Shown here: positions 51,817-61,254 of the stretch, in pieces
Layout: the number at the start of each line of letters is the position of its first letter
Position numbering within the stretch: position 1 is the first letter of the stretch
Position numbers and translations under genes: made by a program
The notes under the pieces: generated by a model
Database searches by the model: none
What the model was told of the DNA's origin: nothing
The model's input: only the letters and a program-made list of their open reading frames with translations
Assembly (NCBI GenBank): GCA_902611605.1
Contig: CACMAH010000008.1
Location: 1-62,789 of the forward strand
Direction of reading: 5' to 3'
From: an uncultured Alphaproteobacteria bacterium
Lineage (GTDB): Bacteria; Pseudomonadota; Alphaproteobacteria; Rhodobacterales; Rhodobacteraceae
Length of the DNA: 62,789 nt

Positions 51817-52074
51817 ATGGATTATGATCCAAAAAAACTTATAAGTGAATCGTTCAAAATAAATGGTATAACGGAAGTAGAATGCCGATCAATTTTTTTT
51901 GGTTGGGTTTTAGACTCAAATAATTTCTTTGACATGAATGAGGCTCTAAAAATACTTTATCAAAAATATTCTCTTGATTATCCAAAACATCCAATGACTA
52001 AGGTATTATTGGAAGGCTTAACAAAAAAAAATAATAAAAGAAAACGAAAAAGAGTCCCAAGAAATAATAATTAA
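51817..52074 (+). CDS. Conserved small hypothetical protein downstream of glnE
   Basis: An 85-residue soluble protein without a recognised name. From memory, its pattern (MDYDPKKLISESFKINGITEVECRS..FGWVL, ending HPMTKVLLEGL) resembles a small alphaproteobacterial family of unknown function. The C-terminal 15 residues are a basic tail (KKNNKRKRKR), suggesting nucleic acid or membrane contact. It starts 9 bases after the glnE stop, so it is probably translated with it. No function is assigned. Confidence 0.7.
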   Translation: MDYDPKKLISESFKINGITEVECRSIFFGWVLDSNNFFDMNEALKILYQKYSLDYPKHPMTKVLLEGLTKKNNKRKRKRVPRNNN

Positions 52075-52160
52075 TTGCTATATTATTTTTATAATTTACT
52101 TTTAGACTTAATTTATCTCTTTATTTATAAAATAATCAAACTTTTATAGTTTTTAAATTT

Positions 52161-53567
52161 ATGATTTTTAAGATTTTATTACCTATTTTTCTTTTTTTTA
52201 TAAGTTTCAAAATATCTCATGCGCATGTTTCAGAACGTGCTTTAACATTATTATTACCTACAGAATATTATATACCTGCTGGGATATCAGTTTTAGTTTT
52301 GACTATTTTAATTACATATATTACGCCAAAGGCGTTCATTGGCTTTCTTTTTAAGCCTTTTGAAATTAAAAGTATCAGAATTAGTGACTATTTTTTCTCA
52401 GATTATATAGATATTTTTAGAGTTTTGATTAGCTTGTTAAGCTTTTTGTTGTTAATTTTTCTTGTTATTTTAGGGTTTATTGGGTCAAGAGATCCATTAG
52501 CAAATCCACTATCACTTTTCATTTGGTCTATTTGGTTTTTGATTATGCCTTTAGTACAGATAGTTTTTGGTAATATTTGGACCTTTCTAAATCCTTGGTA
52601 TGGTATTGGTAGGTTACTATTTAAAAATCGTTATATTTTTAAACTAGATAAAAATCTCTCACTAATATTTCCCTCTATATCATTCTTATTATTTTCTCTA
52701 TTTATGCTAGTAGACATTGCACCTGATGATCCTGACAGATTGGCAAACGTTGTGTGCATTTATTTTTTATTAAATTTTATTTTTATATGGTTATTTGGAA
52801 TGTCTTGGTTAGATAAGGGAGAGTGTTTTTCAGTTTTTTTTAATATGTTATCTAAATTATCTTGGTTACAGTTTCGAGATGGAAAAGCTCATTTTGGTTT
52901 TTTTGGTTTTCAACTAAATTATACAAGTTACTTTCCACCATTAACTGTACTGTTCTTAACAATAATTTTAGCAACACTTTCTTTTGATGGTTTAAATGAA
53001 ACCTTTTTTTGGTTTAAAGTAATAGATATTAATCCACTTGAATTTCACGGAAGATCATCTGTAATTTTGGAAAATTCACTAGGATTATTAACCTTTGCTC
53101 TTTTATTATTTTTAATTTTTCTATTAACTATTTATCTAGGCCATAAATTTATTAATGAAGATGTTAAATTTATTAAAATAATTGGTATAAATGCTGTAGC
53201 TTTATTACCTATAGCTGTTGCATATCATATATCCCATTATCTAACTACATTTTTAGTAAACGTTCAATATTTCTGTAAAGTGATATCTGATCCTTTTAAT
53301 AATGGATCAAATTACTTTGGAACTAATGATTTTCATGTTACGACAAGTTTTTTTAACAACATTGAAACAGTAAGATTAATTTGGTTAATTCAGGCATTTT
53401 CGATAGTGTTTGGTCATGTCGTTGCAGTTTTATTAGCACATTCAATCAGTGAAAAATATTTAAAATCAAAATCGTCAATACTTATAAGTCAATTTCCTAT
53501 TAGTATTTTTATGATTTGCTATACTTTTCTAGGGTTATGGATATTATCTACTCCTACAGTAGGTTAA
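52161..53567 (+). CDS. Polytopic membrane protein of unknown function
   Basis: A 468-residue inner-membrane protein. It has a signal-like first helix ending SHAHVSERAL (mature start near 22), then about ten further helices with large loops. The segment NPLSLFIWSIWFLIMPLVQ near 116-134 and NPWYGIGRL near 146-154 match a family sometimes annotated 'fenitrothion hydrolase', but its biochemistry is uncertain in general. His residues lie in YHISHYLTTF and FGHVVAVLLAHS near the end. It stands alone between two operons, with ATG 52161 and no clear promoter. Confidence 0.65.
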   Translation: MIFKILLPIFLFFISFKISHAHVSERALTLLLPTEYYIPAGISVLVLTILITYITPKAFIGFLFKPFEIKSIRISDYFFSDYIDIFRVLISLLSFLLLIFLVILGFIGSRDPLANPLSLFIWSIWFLIMPLVQIVFGNIWTFLNPWYGIGRLLFKNRYIFKLDKNLSLIFPSISFLLFSLFMLVDIAPDDPDRLANVVCIYFLLNFIFIWLFGMSWLDKGECFSVFFNMLSKLSWLQFRDGKAHFGFFGFQLNYTSYFPPLTVLFLTIILATLSFDGLNETFFWFKVIDINPLEFHGRSSVILENSLGLLTFALLLFLIFLLTIYLGHKFINEDVKFIKIIGINAVALLPIAVAYHISHYLTTFLVNVQYFCKVISDPFNNGSNYFGTNDFHVTTSFFNNIETVRLIWLIQAFSIVFGHVVAVLLAHSISEKYLKSKSSILISQFPISIFMICYTFLGLWILSTPTVG

Positions 53568-53654
53568 ACTATTTTGATAACTGCTAGACAAGAATCTATT
53601 TTTGTATTTAATTTTGTTTAATACATTAATTTTATAAAGCAATAGGATCATGAA

Positions 53655-54941
53655 ATGAAAAAAATACTTAAAGCTAATATTTCAAGAAGAAAATTGATGA
53701 AAGGTATTGCTTCTGTAGGAAGTATCGTGGCTATGCCTGGTTTTGTAAGCTATAGTCAGGCCGCTAGTTCGTCTCCAATCAAAATTGGTTTTCAAGTTCA
53801 TAGAACTGGTATTGGTGCTGCATATGGAAGATGGTATGACAGGACAACTCAAGCTGCAGTAAAAATTATAAATGATTCAGGTGGTATTAATGGTCGTCCT
53901 TTAGAAATAATAGCTGAAGATGACGGAACAGATCCCAAAAGAGGTGCTGAGGCACTTGAAAAATTTGCAAACCAACATGATTGTGATGTTGCATTTGGAA
54001 CTCTTTTTTCACATGTTGTTATTGGTTCAGCACCTAGAGCAGGTGAACTAAAGCTTCCATATTTTGTTGTTTCTGAGGGTCATCACGTAGCGTCAGGGAT
54101 GCTAAATAGATATACGCTTCAACCAGGAATTACTGATGTAAAAAGTCAGGTGCAGGCAATGGCACCATTTGTGAAAGATAATTTAGGTAAAAAAGTTACA
54201 ATGGTATATCCTGATTTTGCTTTTGGTCATGACCACAGAGACTACTTTTCAGCGGCATTTGAGTCCCAAGGTGGTCAAATTATTGCTAAAGTCCCAATTC
54301 CACCTACAGAGTCGAGTTTTTCTAAGTATTTTCCCAAAATACCAAGAGATACTGAAGTCTTATACCATGTAATGGTTGGCCCTGCAGTATTAACTTTTGT
54401 GAAAGAACTTGGAGAGTTTTATGGATCGAAAGGGCCTAAACTGTTTGGATTTATTGATAGTGTTGAAGCTGTTGATTTAAGCACACCTGGATTAGAATTT
54501 TTAGATGGAAGTTATTTTTGGGAAGGAAACCCTAGATACGCGCAAGCTAATCAAACAGACCATGATAAATTTTACAGAAATGCTGTAGGTGTCGATTCAA
54601 ATGGTGCTTCAGTTTCAGACCCAAAAGATGTCTCTACTTACGCACATATGTTTGGGTGCTGGGAAACTTTACATATAATTAAGAAGGGAATGGAGAAATC
54701 TGGATATTCTGGAATAAAAGACAGAGCTAAGTTAATAGAAGCTGTTGAGAGTATGACCAGTATGCCGTTATCTCAAGCTCACCCACAAGGAGCCAAAATT
54801 TTTAATGGTAAAACGCACCAAACGTTCGGTCATCAGTATATTACCAAGATGACTAATGGAAAACTAGTTCTTGCTCACACAACATCCATTGAGGATACAT
54901 TTTATCCTGATGAAGTTGATTATACTAAACAATCTTTTTAG
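53655..54941 (+). CDS. ABC importer substrate-binding protein, LivK/UrtA-like, with Tat-like signal
   Basis: A 428-residue periplasmic type I binding protein for a branched-chain amino acid, amide or urea-like solute. The N-terminus ISRRKLMKGIASVGSIVAM carries a twin-arginine motif (SRRKLMK) followed by a hydrophobic stretch and a likely cut after SQA-A near 38. Mature blocks include KIGFQVHRTGIGAAYG and SGGINGRPLEIIAEDDGTDPKRG (about 62-104), typical of the family. It heads a five-gene importer operon. The exact ligand is not determinable; UrtA-like urea binding and LivK-like amino acids are both possible. Confidence 0.9.
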   Translation: MKKILKANISRRKLMKGIASVGSIVAMPGFVSYSQAASSSPIKIGFQVHRTGIGAAYGRWYDRTTQAAVKIINDSGGINGRPLEIIAEDDGTDPKRGAEALEKFANQHDCDVAFGTLFSHVVIGSAPRAGELKLPYFVVSEGHHVASGMLNRYTLQPGITDVKSQVQAMAPFVKDNLGKKVTMVYPDFAFGHDHRDYFSAAFESQGGQIIAKVPIPPTESSFSKYFPKIPRDTEVLYHVMVGPAVLTFVKELGEFYGSKGPKLFGFIDSVEAVDLSTPGLEFLDGSYFWEGNPRYAQANQTDHDKFYRNAVGVDSNGASVSDPKDVSTYAHMFGCWETLHIIKKGMEKSGYSGIKDRAKLIEAVESMTSMPLSQAHPQGAKIFNGKTHQTFGHQYITKMTNGKLVLAHTTSIEDTFYPDEVDYTKQSF

Positions 54942-54962
54942 TTTAGATAGTAAAAGAATGAT

Positions 54963-55844
54963 ATGGATTTAGGGCCTTATTTACTTTTTGCTTCTTTAGA
55001 AGGTCTGGTTCACGCAGCAGTTTTATCACTTATTGCTTTAGGATTAAGTTTAGTTTTTGGGGTAATGAGAATTGTAAACGTAGCTCACGGTGAGTTTTTC
55101 ATGCTTGGTGCTATACTAACTTGGTGGGTATCAAACTTTGTTATGGGTAACCCAGCTCTTGGATTTTTATTAGCTTTATTAATTGTTCCTTTAGTTGTAG
55201 GGATAATAGCTATGTTTTCAGATTTGCTGATTTTAAGACATCTAAAATATGATCCTGAAGTAACAATAATAGCAACTATAGGAATATTATATATCATACA
55301 GCAATTTGCATTAATGACGTTTGGACCTGATGCAAGGCCAGTTGAACAACCATTTAATATTAGATTAGATTTATATTGGTTTGGTTTTTCTGCATATAAA
55401 TTTTTTGTAATTTTTTCTGCTATAATACTTTTATTTTGTGTGTGGTTGGTAATGGCAAAAACAAAGTTTGGGCTTATTTTAAGAGCAACACAATTAGATA
55501 GTGAAATTGCTCAAGCATTTGGAATACCTATATCAACTGTTTATAGTCTTGTTTTTGGAGTTGGGGCAGCTATAGCTGCGGTAGGGGCTGTACTTATTGT
55601 GCCAATTCAACAAGCTCATTATTTAATGGGTGGTGAGCCGTTATTACTTGCGTTTATTGTTGTTATAATTGGTGGTTTAGGAAGTTTGAAAGGTACAGTA
55701 GTTGCAGCTATGTTAATTGGAATTAGTGATGGAATAATTTCTGTATTTTTTTCACCAAATTTAGCAAAGATTCTAGCAACATTATTGGTTGTAGTTGTAT
55801 TATTGATTAGGCCAAATGGATTATTTAGAACAATAAGAATATGA
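54963..55844 (+). CDS. livH: ABC importer permease, LivH/UrtB-type
   Basis: A 293-residue inner-membrane permease with about eight hydrophobic helices. Characteristic are GLVHAAVLSLIALGLSLVFGVMRIVNVAHGEF (the N-terminal block), RATQLDSEIAQAFGI near 179 and GGLGSLKGTVVAAMLIG near 238. It begins 21 bases after the binding protein and overlaps livM by an ATGA. Part of the LivHMGF-type importer. Confidence 0.93.
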   Translation: MDLGPYLLFASLEGLVHAAVLSLIALGLSLVFGVMRIVNVAHGEFFMLGAILTWWVSNFVMGNPALGFLLALLIVPLVVGIIAMFSDLLILRHLKYDPEVTIIATIGILYIIQQFALMTFGPDARPVEQPFNIRLDLYWFGFSAYKFFVIFSAIILLFCVWLVMAKTKFGLILRATQLDSEIAQAFGIPISTVYSLVFGVGAAIAAVGAVLIVPIQQAHYLMGGEPLLLAFIVVIIGGLGSLKGTVVAAMLIGISDGIISVFFSPNLAKILATLLVVVVLLIRPNGLFRTIRI

Positions 55845-56782
55845 GAAAAGACCTAATACTTCATTTGAGTGCTTTGTCAGTACTGCTTTTACTTGAATTA
55901 TTGGGTATTTTTTCTGAATATCATCAAGGAAATTTTGCTAGAATTTTAGTGCTAGCAGCTTATGGAGTTGGATATAATATACTATTTGGCTATACTGGAC
56001 TTTTAAGTTTGGGGCATGCACTTTTCTTCTCAGCAGGACTGTATGCCTCAGGTCTTTCAATTTATCATTTGGATTATGAAATTGGGCAATCAATAATTCT
56101 TGCAATTGGTATTTCAGCTTTTATTTCTTCTTTAATTGGGTTTCTAGCACTAAGAACCATAGGCGTATCCTTTATGATAGTAACGTTGATGTTTTCTCAG
56201 ATTGCTTATTTATGTATTTTATATTTTGGTAGTATCACAAGAGGTGATGAAGGTTTTGTCATTCAACAATCTAGTAGAATTTTTTTCTCTTTAGACTTAT
56301 CAAATCCTACAATTAGATATTATTCCGCTCTTTTAATTTTTTCTCTATGTATATTTATTAACCTATGGATAGCAAAAAGTTCTTTTGGGAGAGTCTTAGT
56401 AGCTATCAGGGAAAATAGTGATAGAGCACTAATGCTAGGTTATAATGTTCAATCATACAAATTACTTTCTATAATAATTTCTGGAACAATTTCAGGCTTT
56501 GCTGGTGCATGCTATGGTATTTTATTTGGTTATGTAGGTGCTAGTTTTGCAACAGTCTCGTATTCAATATTCCCACTTTTATGGGTCCTAATTGGTGGAG
56601 CTGGAACAGTTTTAGGCCCACTTGTTGGTGCAATTTTTATGTTTTATTTAATTGATTATGCTAGCGATATTACTGACGCTTATATGATAATTGTAGGCGT
56701 ATCTCTTCTAATTGTAACGTTATTTGCAAGGCGTGGTTTATTGGGTGAATTGAGATATAGGTTTTTTAAATGGATTCCTTAA
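55841..56782 (+). CDS. livM: ABC importer permease, LivM/UrtC-type
   Basis: A 313-residue inner-membrane permease with about eight helices. It has FGYTGLLSLGHALFFSAGLY near 48-67 and RENSDRALMLGYNVQSYKLLS near 190, the family permease-ATPase contact region. Starts at ATG 55841, overlapping livH (ATGA), and itself overlaps the ATPase gene by 13 bases. Such overlaps suggest co-translation. Confidence 0.93.
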   Translation: MRKDLILHLSALSVLLLLELLGIFSEYHQGNFARILVLAAYGVGYNILFGYTGLLSLGHALFFSAGLYASGLSIYHLDYEIGQSIILAIGISAFISSLIGFLALRTIGVSFMIVTLMFSQIAYLCILYFGSITRGDEGFVIQQSSRIFFSLDLSNPTIRYYSALLIFSLCIFINLWIAKSSFGRVLVAIRENSDRALMLGYNVQSYKLLSIIISGTISGFAGACYGILFGYVGASFATVSYSIFPLLWVLIGGAGTVLGPLVGAIFMFYLIDYASDITDAYMIIVGVSLLIVTLFARRGLLGELRYRFFKWIP

Positions 56783-57486
56783 ATAACATTTTACTATATA
56801 CTGAAAATCTAACTAAGAATTTTCAGGGCATTAAAGCGGTAAATGATATAAATTTTAAAATTAACCATAATGAAATAAGAGCATTAATAGGTCCTAATGG
56901 TGCAGGCAAAACAACTTTTGTATCACTGCTTTGTGGAAGAATAAAAGCTTCAAAAGGCAAAGTTTTTTTTAACGGAGTAAATATTTCACATCTTCCTGTT
57001 TATACTAGAATTTCGATGGGTATTGGCTATACATTTCAAATTACATCTATTTTTTTTAATTTAACTGTTTCTGAAAATGTAGCTTTAGCTTTAAAAAATA
57101 AGAGACAAGAAGAAAAAAAAAGTATTGTATCTGAGGTATTAAATAAAGTTGGTCTTATAGATAGAATTAACCAAAGAAGTGGTGACTTAAGTTATGGACA
57201 TCAAAGGCTTCTTGAATTAGCAATGGGTATAGCACAAAGACCAAAATTATTAATTTTAGATGAACCTACTCAAGGGCTTTCAGATTTAGAGATTGAAAAT
57301 TTTAAAAAACTAATAAAAAAAATTTCCGCAACAGTTACTGTTTTACTGATAGAACATAATATGGATGTTGTAATGTCTATTGCTGATAAAATAACAGTCC
57401 TTCATTTTGGTGAAATTATCGCTGAAGGTGACAAAAAATCAATACAGCGTAATCCAGTAGTTCAAAAGGCATATTTAGGTGATTAA
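56770..57486 (+). CDS. livG: ABC importer ATPase, LivG/UrtD-type
   Basis: A 238-residue ABC ATPase. Walker A GPNGAGKTT near residue 42-50, signature LSYGHQRLLE near 137 and Walker B LLILDEPTQGL near 158 are intact. The YTFQITSIFFNLTVSENVALAL region is the Q-loop. It lies within the five-gene LivKHMGF-type operon, overlapping both neighbours. The signature has LSYGH instead of LSGGQ, common in the UrtD/LivG branch. Confidence 0.93.
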   Translation: MDSLNNILLYTENLTKNFQGIKAVNDINFKINHNEIRALIGPNGAGKTTFVSLLCGRIKASKGKVFFNGVNISHLPVYTRISMGIGYTFQITSIFFNLTVSENVALALKNKRQEEKKSIVSEVLNKVGLIDRINQRSGDLSYGHQRLLELAMGIAQRPKLLILDEPTQGLSDLEIENFKKLIKKISATVTVLLIEHNMDVVMSIADKITVLHFGEIIAEGDKKSIQRNPVVQKAYLGD

Positions 57487-58187
57487 TGCTTATTGTAAAT
57501 AATTTAACATCCTATTACTCAAATATTAAAATTCTTAAGGAACTTTCATTTAATTTAAATCAAGGACAAGTTTTATGTCTTCTTGGCAGAAATGGTGCTG
57601 GTAAAACAACTACACTTAAATCAATCATGGGTTTGGTTGATAAAACTAGAGGATCAATATTGTTTAATAATGAAAAGTTGTCAGGGATTCCAGCCCATTA
57701 TATTCCTAAGAAAGGAATAGGTTATGTACCTCAAGGTAGGAGACTTTTTTTGGAGTTAACGGTTGAAGAAAACTTGGAAATAGGGCTCTTAGCAAGAAAA
57801 AAAGGAAAAGATACTAAAGACAAAGTTCTAAGCATGTTTCCTCGACTTAAGGAGAGGATTAACCAAATTTCAGGCACACTATCAGGTGGTGAACAACAAA
57901 TGCTTGCTTTAGCTAGAGCTCTTTGTATTGAGCCATCTTTATTGCTTTTAGATGAGCCTTCTGAAGGATTACAACCATCAATGATTTCTTTAATAAGAAA
58001 CAGTATTCTTGAACTAAAAAAACAGGGAGTATCGATACTACTAGTAGAACAAAGGATAGAAGCGATTTTGCCAGTTGCCGATGAAGTTATAATTATTGAA
58101 AATGGTTCAAAGACATTTTCTGCATACGCTAAAGAATTTAAAGATAAAAAAACGTTACAAAATCTATATAACTTTACTGGGCTATAG
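57486..58187 (+). CDS. livF: ABC importer ATPase, LivF/UrtE-type
   Basis: A 233-residue ABC ATPase with Walker A GRNGAGKTT near 35-43, signature LSGGEQQML near 135-143 and Walker B LLLLDEPSEGL near 158. It starts on TAATG, where the livG stop and this ATG share a base. It converges with pncA; only 2 bases separate the stops. Confidence 0.93.
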   Translation: MLIVNNLTSYYSNIKILKELSFNLNQGQVLCLLGRNGAGKTTTLKSIMGLVDKTRGSILFNNEKLSGIPAHYIPKKGIGYVPQGRRLFLELTVEENLEIGLLARKKGKDTKDKVLSMFPRLKERINQISGTLSGGEQQMLALARALCIEPSLLLLDEPSEGLQPSMISLIRNSILELKKQGVSILLVEQRIEAILPVADEVIIIENGSKTFSAYAKEFKDKKTLQNLYNFTGL

Positions 58188-58189
58188 TC

Positions 58190-58816
58190 TTATAGATCAC
58201 CCGAACATATTAAGTTAACACCTTTATTTTTCATATCATTTAGAGATTTTTCAAGGGAGCCTTCTAAATCAATTGCACGGCATGCATCTTTTATCACATT
58301 TACTTTAAAATCTAATTTGATTCCGTCAATTGCTGAAAAATACACACAAAAATCCAAAGCTAGTCCACAAAGATAAATTGTGTCAACACCTCTAGATTGT
58401 AGATATCCATATAGACCAGTAGGTGTTTCATGGTCATTATCAAAAAAAGCTGAGTAACTATCTATTTCTGGTCTAAAACCTTTGCGAATAATTAAGTCTG
58501 CCTTTTTTGTTACTAGTTTTGGATGGAATTCTGCCCCAATACTTCCCTGTATACAATGATTTGGCCACAAAACTTGAGTACCATAGAACATTTCAACAGT
58601 AGAAAAAGGTATTTTATTTAAATGATTTGATGCAAATGATTTATGAAAAGGTGGATGCCAATCCTGAGTAATAATATTTATTTTAAATTTCTCTTGTAAT
58701 TTATTTGAAATTTCAATGATTTTATCACCATCATCCACTGCTAATGCCCCACCTGGACAAAAGTCATTTTGAATATCTATCAATAAAAGTGCATTATTTT
58801 CTTCAAACATATCCAT
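58190..58816 (-). CDS. pncA: Nicotinamidase / isochorismatase-family hydrolase
   Basis: A 208-residue cytosolic nicotinamidase that hydrolyses nicotinamide to nicotinate for NAD salvage. The catalytic Asp is in LLIDIQNDFCPGGALAV (about 11-27), the Lys in LIIRKGFRPEIDSYSAF (about 107-123) and the Cys in LCGLALDFCVYFSAIDG (about 145-161); DWHPPFH near 52 gives metal ligands. Together with pncB it makes the two-step route. An internal ATG at codon 3 is a possible alternative start. It faces the livF gene. Confidence 0.93.
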   Translation of the reverse strand: MDMFEENNALLLIDIQNDFCPGGALAVDDGDKIIEISNKLQEKFKINIITQDWHPPFHKSFASNHLNKIPFSTVEMFYGTQVLWPNHCIQGSIGAEFHPKLVTKKADLIIRKGFRPEIDSYSAFFDNDHETPTGLYGYLQSRGVDTIYLCGLALDFCVYFSAIDGIKLDFKVNVIKDACRAIDLEGSLEKSLNDMKNKGVNLICSGDL

Positions 58817-58926
58817 ATTTTCTATCTATAGTAAATTATATTTAAAAAAATAAAATAATTGCTATTCTATCAAAATAAAAATCAAAAGTAATATAAATAT
58901 TAGAACAATAATTTATAGAAACTATA

Positions 58927-59751
58927 ATGCTAAATAATAATATAAAATCAATGAAGTTATATAATTTTATTGATAGAGTATATAATGAATTAAAAGAGCT
59001 AGGTAAAGAAACCAAAGGTGAATTATCAGTAAATGAATTATCTTCTTTTGATCAATTGCACTACCATGGAACAGAAGCAATTGATTTTGTTATAGAAAAA
59101 TTTAAAATTGAACATAATTTTAAAGTCTTAGAAATTGGTTCTGGTTTAGGTGGACCAGCTAGATATTTAGCAAAAAAAACAGGTGCTAGAGTGACAGCTG
59201 TTGAACTTCAACAAGATCATAATGATGCAGCTGTTTATCTTACGAAAAGATGTTGTTTAGATGGCAATGTGGAACATATATGTGGAGACTTTTTAAATTT
59301 AGAATTTCCAAAAAATCATTTTAATATTGTGGTGAGTTGGTTAGCATTATATCATATCCCAAATAGAAAAAAATTATTACAAAAATGTATTAATTTGTTG
59401 AAACCAAATGGTTATTTCTTTGGTGAAGATTTTGCTTGCTATAAGCCATTTAGTGAAAATGAAAAATTAGAACTTTCAAAAGATTTTTTTGCAAATTATC
59501 TAGTTAGTTTTCATCAGTATAAAACAGACCTTAGTGAGGCTGGTTTTTCAAACATTTTAATTGAGGATATGACTAAAAGTTGGAGTATTTTTACCAAAGA
59601 ACGATATAAATCTTATCAAGATAATATTAAAAGACATACAAGGGTTCATAACAGAGTTATAGTTCAAAACATGCTTTATTTTTATGAATTTGCAATGAGA
59701 TATTTAGATGGTGGAAAGCTTGGTGGTATTAGAGTTTTTGCAAAAAAGTAA
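58927..59751 (+). CDS. Class I SAM-dependent methyltransferase, sarcosine/dimethylglycine or phosphoethanolamine-type
   Basis: A 274-residue methyltransferase. DQLHYHGTEAID near 39-50 and VLEIGSGLGGPARYLAKKTG (about 68-87) match the SDMT/PMT-like group, in which the DQ-x-HYxG block is typical. Motif IV is FNIVVSWLALYHIPN near 133 and the post motif LKPNGYFFGEDF near 157. Known relatives methylate sarcosine/dimethylglycine (betaine synthesis) or phosphoethanolamine. Substrate not determinable from sequence. It is monocistronic between pncA (minus) and the M20 peptidase (minus), with AT-rich flanks. Confidence 0.75.
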   Translation: MLNNNIKSMKLYNFIDRVYNELKELGKETKGELSVNELSSFDQLHYHGTEAIDFVIEKFKIEHNFKVLEIGSGLGGPARYLAKKTGARVTAVELQQDHNDAAVYLTKRCCLDGNVEHICGDFLNLEFPKNHFNIVVSWLALYHIPNRKKLLQKCINLLKPNGYFFGEDFACYKPFSENEKLELSKDFFANYLVSFHQYKTDLSEAGFSNILIEDMTKSWSIFTKERYKSYQDNIKRHTRVHNRVIVQNMLYFYEFAMRYLDGGKLGGIRVFAKK

Positions 59752-59860
59752 AAAAATGTCAAAAAAGATTTAAATAGTATTGTCTATAATTCTAATTATA
59801 TATTAAGAACAATTTAAAATCAGGAATTAAGCTCTTATTAAATGATCTATTAATAATTTA

Positions 59861-61234
59861 CTATTTCGAAATTTCATTAATAATCCTTACCCAACTTCGT
59901 GCACCTTTATAAAAGCTATTTAGGTTATATTTTTCATTTGGAGAATGAATGTTATCGTCATCCTGAGCAAATCCTACGAGTAATGTATCCATTTCTAAAA
60001 TATTTTTAAAGTGCTGTACTATTGGTATAGAGCCCCCACCACCTTCAAATACAGTATTAGAATTCCATTCATCACTAAGCGCCTTTTTAGCTTTATTTAT
60101 GACTTGATCATTTAAGGGAAATTGAGTTGCTTTAGAACCCTTATGATCGCTAAATTTTATTTCAAAATCTTCAGGTATTTCATTTCTAAGCTTTTTTCTA
60201 AAATTTAATCGAATATCTTCAGGATCTTGATCTCCAACAAGTCTAAATGAAATTTTTGCAAAAGCTTTTGAAGGAATAACTGTTTTGAAACCCTCTTCAA
60301 TATATCCACCCCACATTCCATTAATTTCACATGTAGGTCTACCCCAGAGTTTCTGGAGTAATGAATATTCTTTCTCACCACTAGATTTAGACAGTCCTAT
60401 TTTGTTAAGAAATTTTTCTTCAGAAAAAGTTAGCTTTTCCCATTCGTTCTTTAATTCATTTGAAACGGTTTCGACACCATTATAAAAATTAGGTATATTC
60501 ACTTTACCATTTTCATCATGTAAATTCGCTAATAGTTTACTCATTACCTTTAATGGGTTGTTAACTGCGCCTCCATATATTCCAGAATGTAAATCTCTAT
60601 TAGGACCTTTTATACTTATTTCTTCTGATAACATCCCACGCAAAGAGCATGTAATAGAGGGAGTTTTTTTATCCCACATCCCAGTATCACATACAAATGC
60701 ATAATTACACTTCAATTCATCTATATTTTTTTTAAGAAATGGAACTAAAGATGGGGAAGAAGTTTCTTCTTCTCCTTCTAGAAGAATAGATATATTAATT
60801 GGTAATGAATTATTTACATATTTTATCGCTCTGCAAGCTTCAATGAATGTCATTAATTGACCTTTATCATCAGATGCTCCTCTAGCAACTATTACTTTTT
60901 CTCCAGATATTGTTTTTACATCCGGTTTAAATGGATCGTTTTTCCATTCCTCTATTGGATCAATAGGTTGTACATCATAATGTCCGTAAAAAAGAAAATT
61001 ACCTTTTGATTTATTGCTATGAGCAACAACCATTGGATTTCCTGTAGTTTCTCTTAATGAAGAATTAAAACCAATATCATTTAGTTCAGCAACAAGCCAT
61101 TTAGCAGTTTCTATACAATCAGGCTTATATTTACTATTCGTCGATATTGATTTGAATTTTAGTAATTCAGAAAGTCTTGATAAAGACTCATTTTGGGTTT
61201 GATCAAGTCTATTTAATGTTTCTTCTAGTTTCAT
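59861..61234 (-). CDS. M20-family dipeptidase (carnosinase-like)
   Basis: A 457-residue zinc-dependent peptidase. The metal site is FYGHYDVQP (His, Asp near 84-92), ARGASDDKGQ (bridging Asp near 115-124), EGEEETSSPSL (Glu near 148-158) and VCDTGMW near 180; a lid domain follows. The GGGGSIPIV block near 395-404 is typical of M20 dipeptidases. It lacks a signal peptide, so it acts in the cytosol. The last gene of a mnmA-yaaA-M20 minus-strand series, 20 bases after yaaA. Confidence 0.88.
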   Translation of the reverse strand: MKLEETLNRLDQTQNESLSRLSELLKFKSISTNSKYKPDCIETAKWLVAELNDIGFNSSLRETTGNPMVVAHSNKSKGNFLFYGHYDVQPIDPIEEWKNDPFKPDVKTISGEKVIVARGASDDKGQLMTFIEACRAIKYVNNSLPINISILLEGEEETSSPSLVPFLKKNIDELKCNYAFVCDTGMWDKKTPSITCSLRGMLSEEISIKGPNRDLHSGIYGGAVNNPLKVMSKLLANLHDENGKVNIPNFYNGVETVSNELKNEWEKLTFSEEKFLNKIGLSKSSGEKEYSLLQKLWGRPTCEINGMWGGYIEEGFKTVIPSKAFAKISFRLVGDQDPEDIRLNFRKKLRNEIPEDFEIKFSDHKGSKATQFPLNDQVINKAKKALSDEWNSNTVFEGGGGSIPIVQHFKNILEMDTLLVGFAQDDDNIHSPNEKYNLNSFYKGARSWVRIINEISK

Positions 61235-61254
61235 TATGATATAACCATTCTTTT

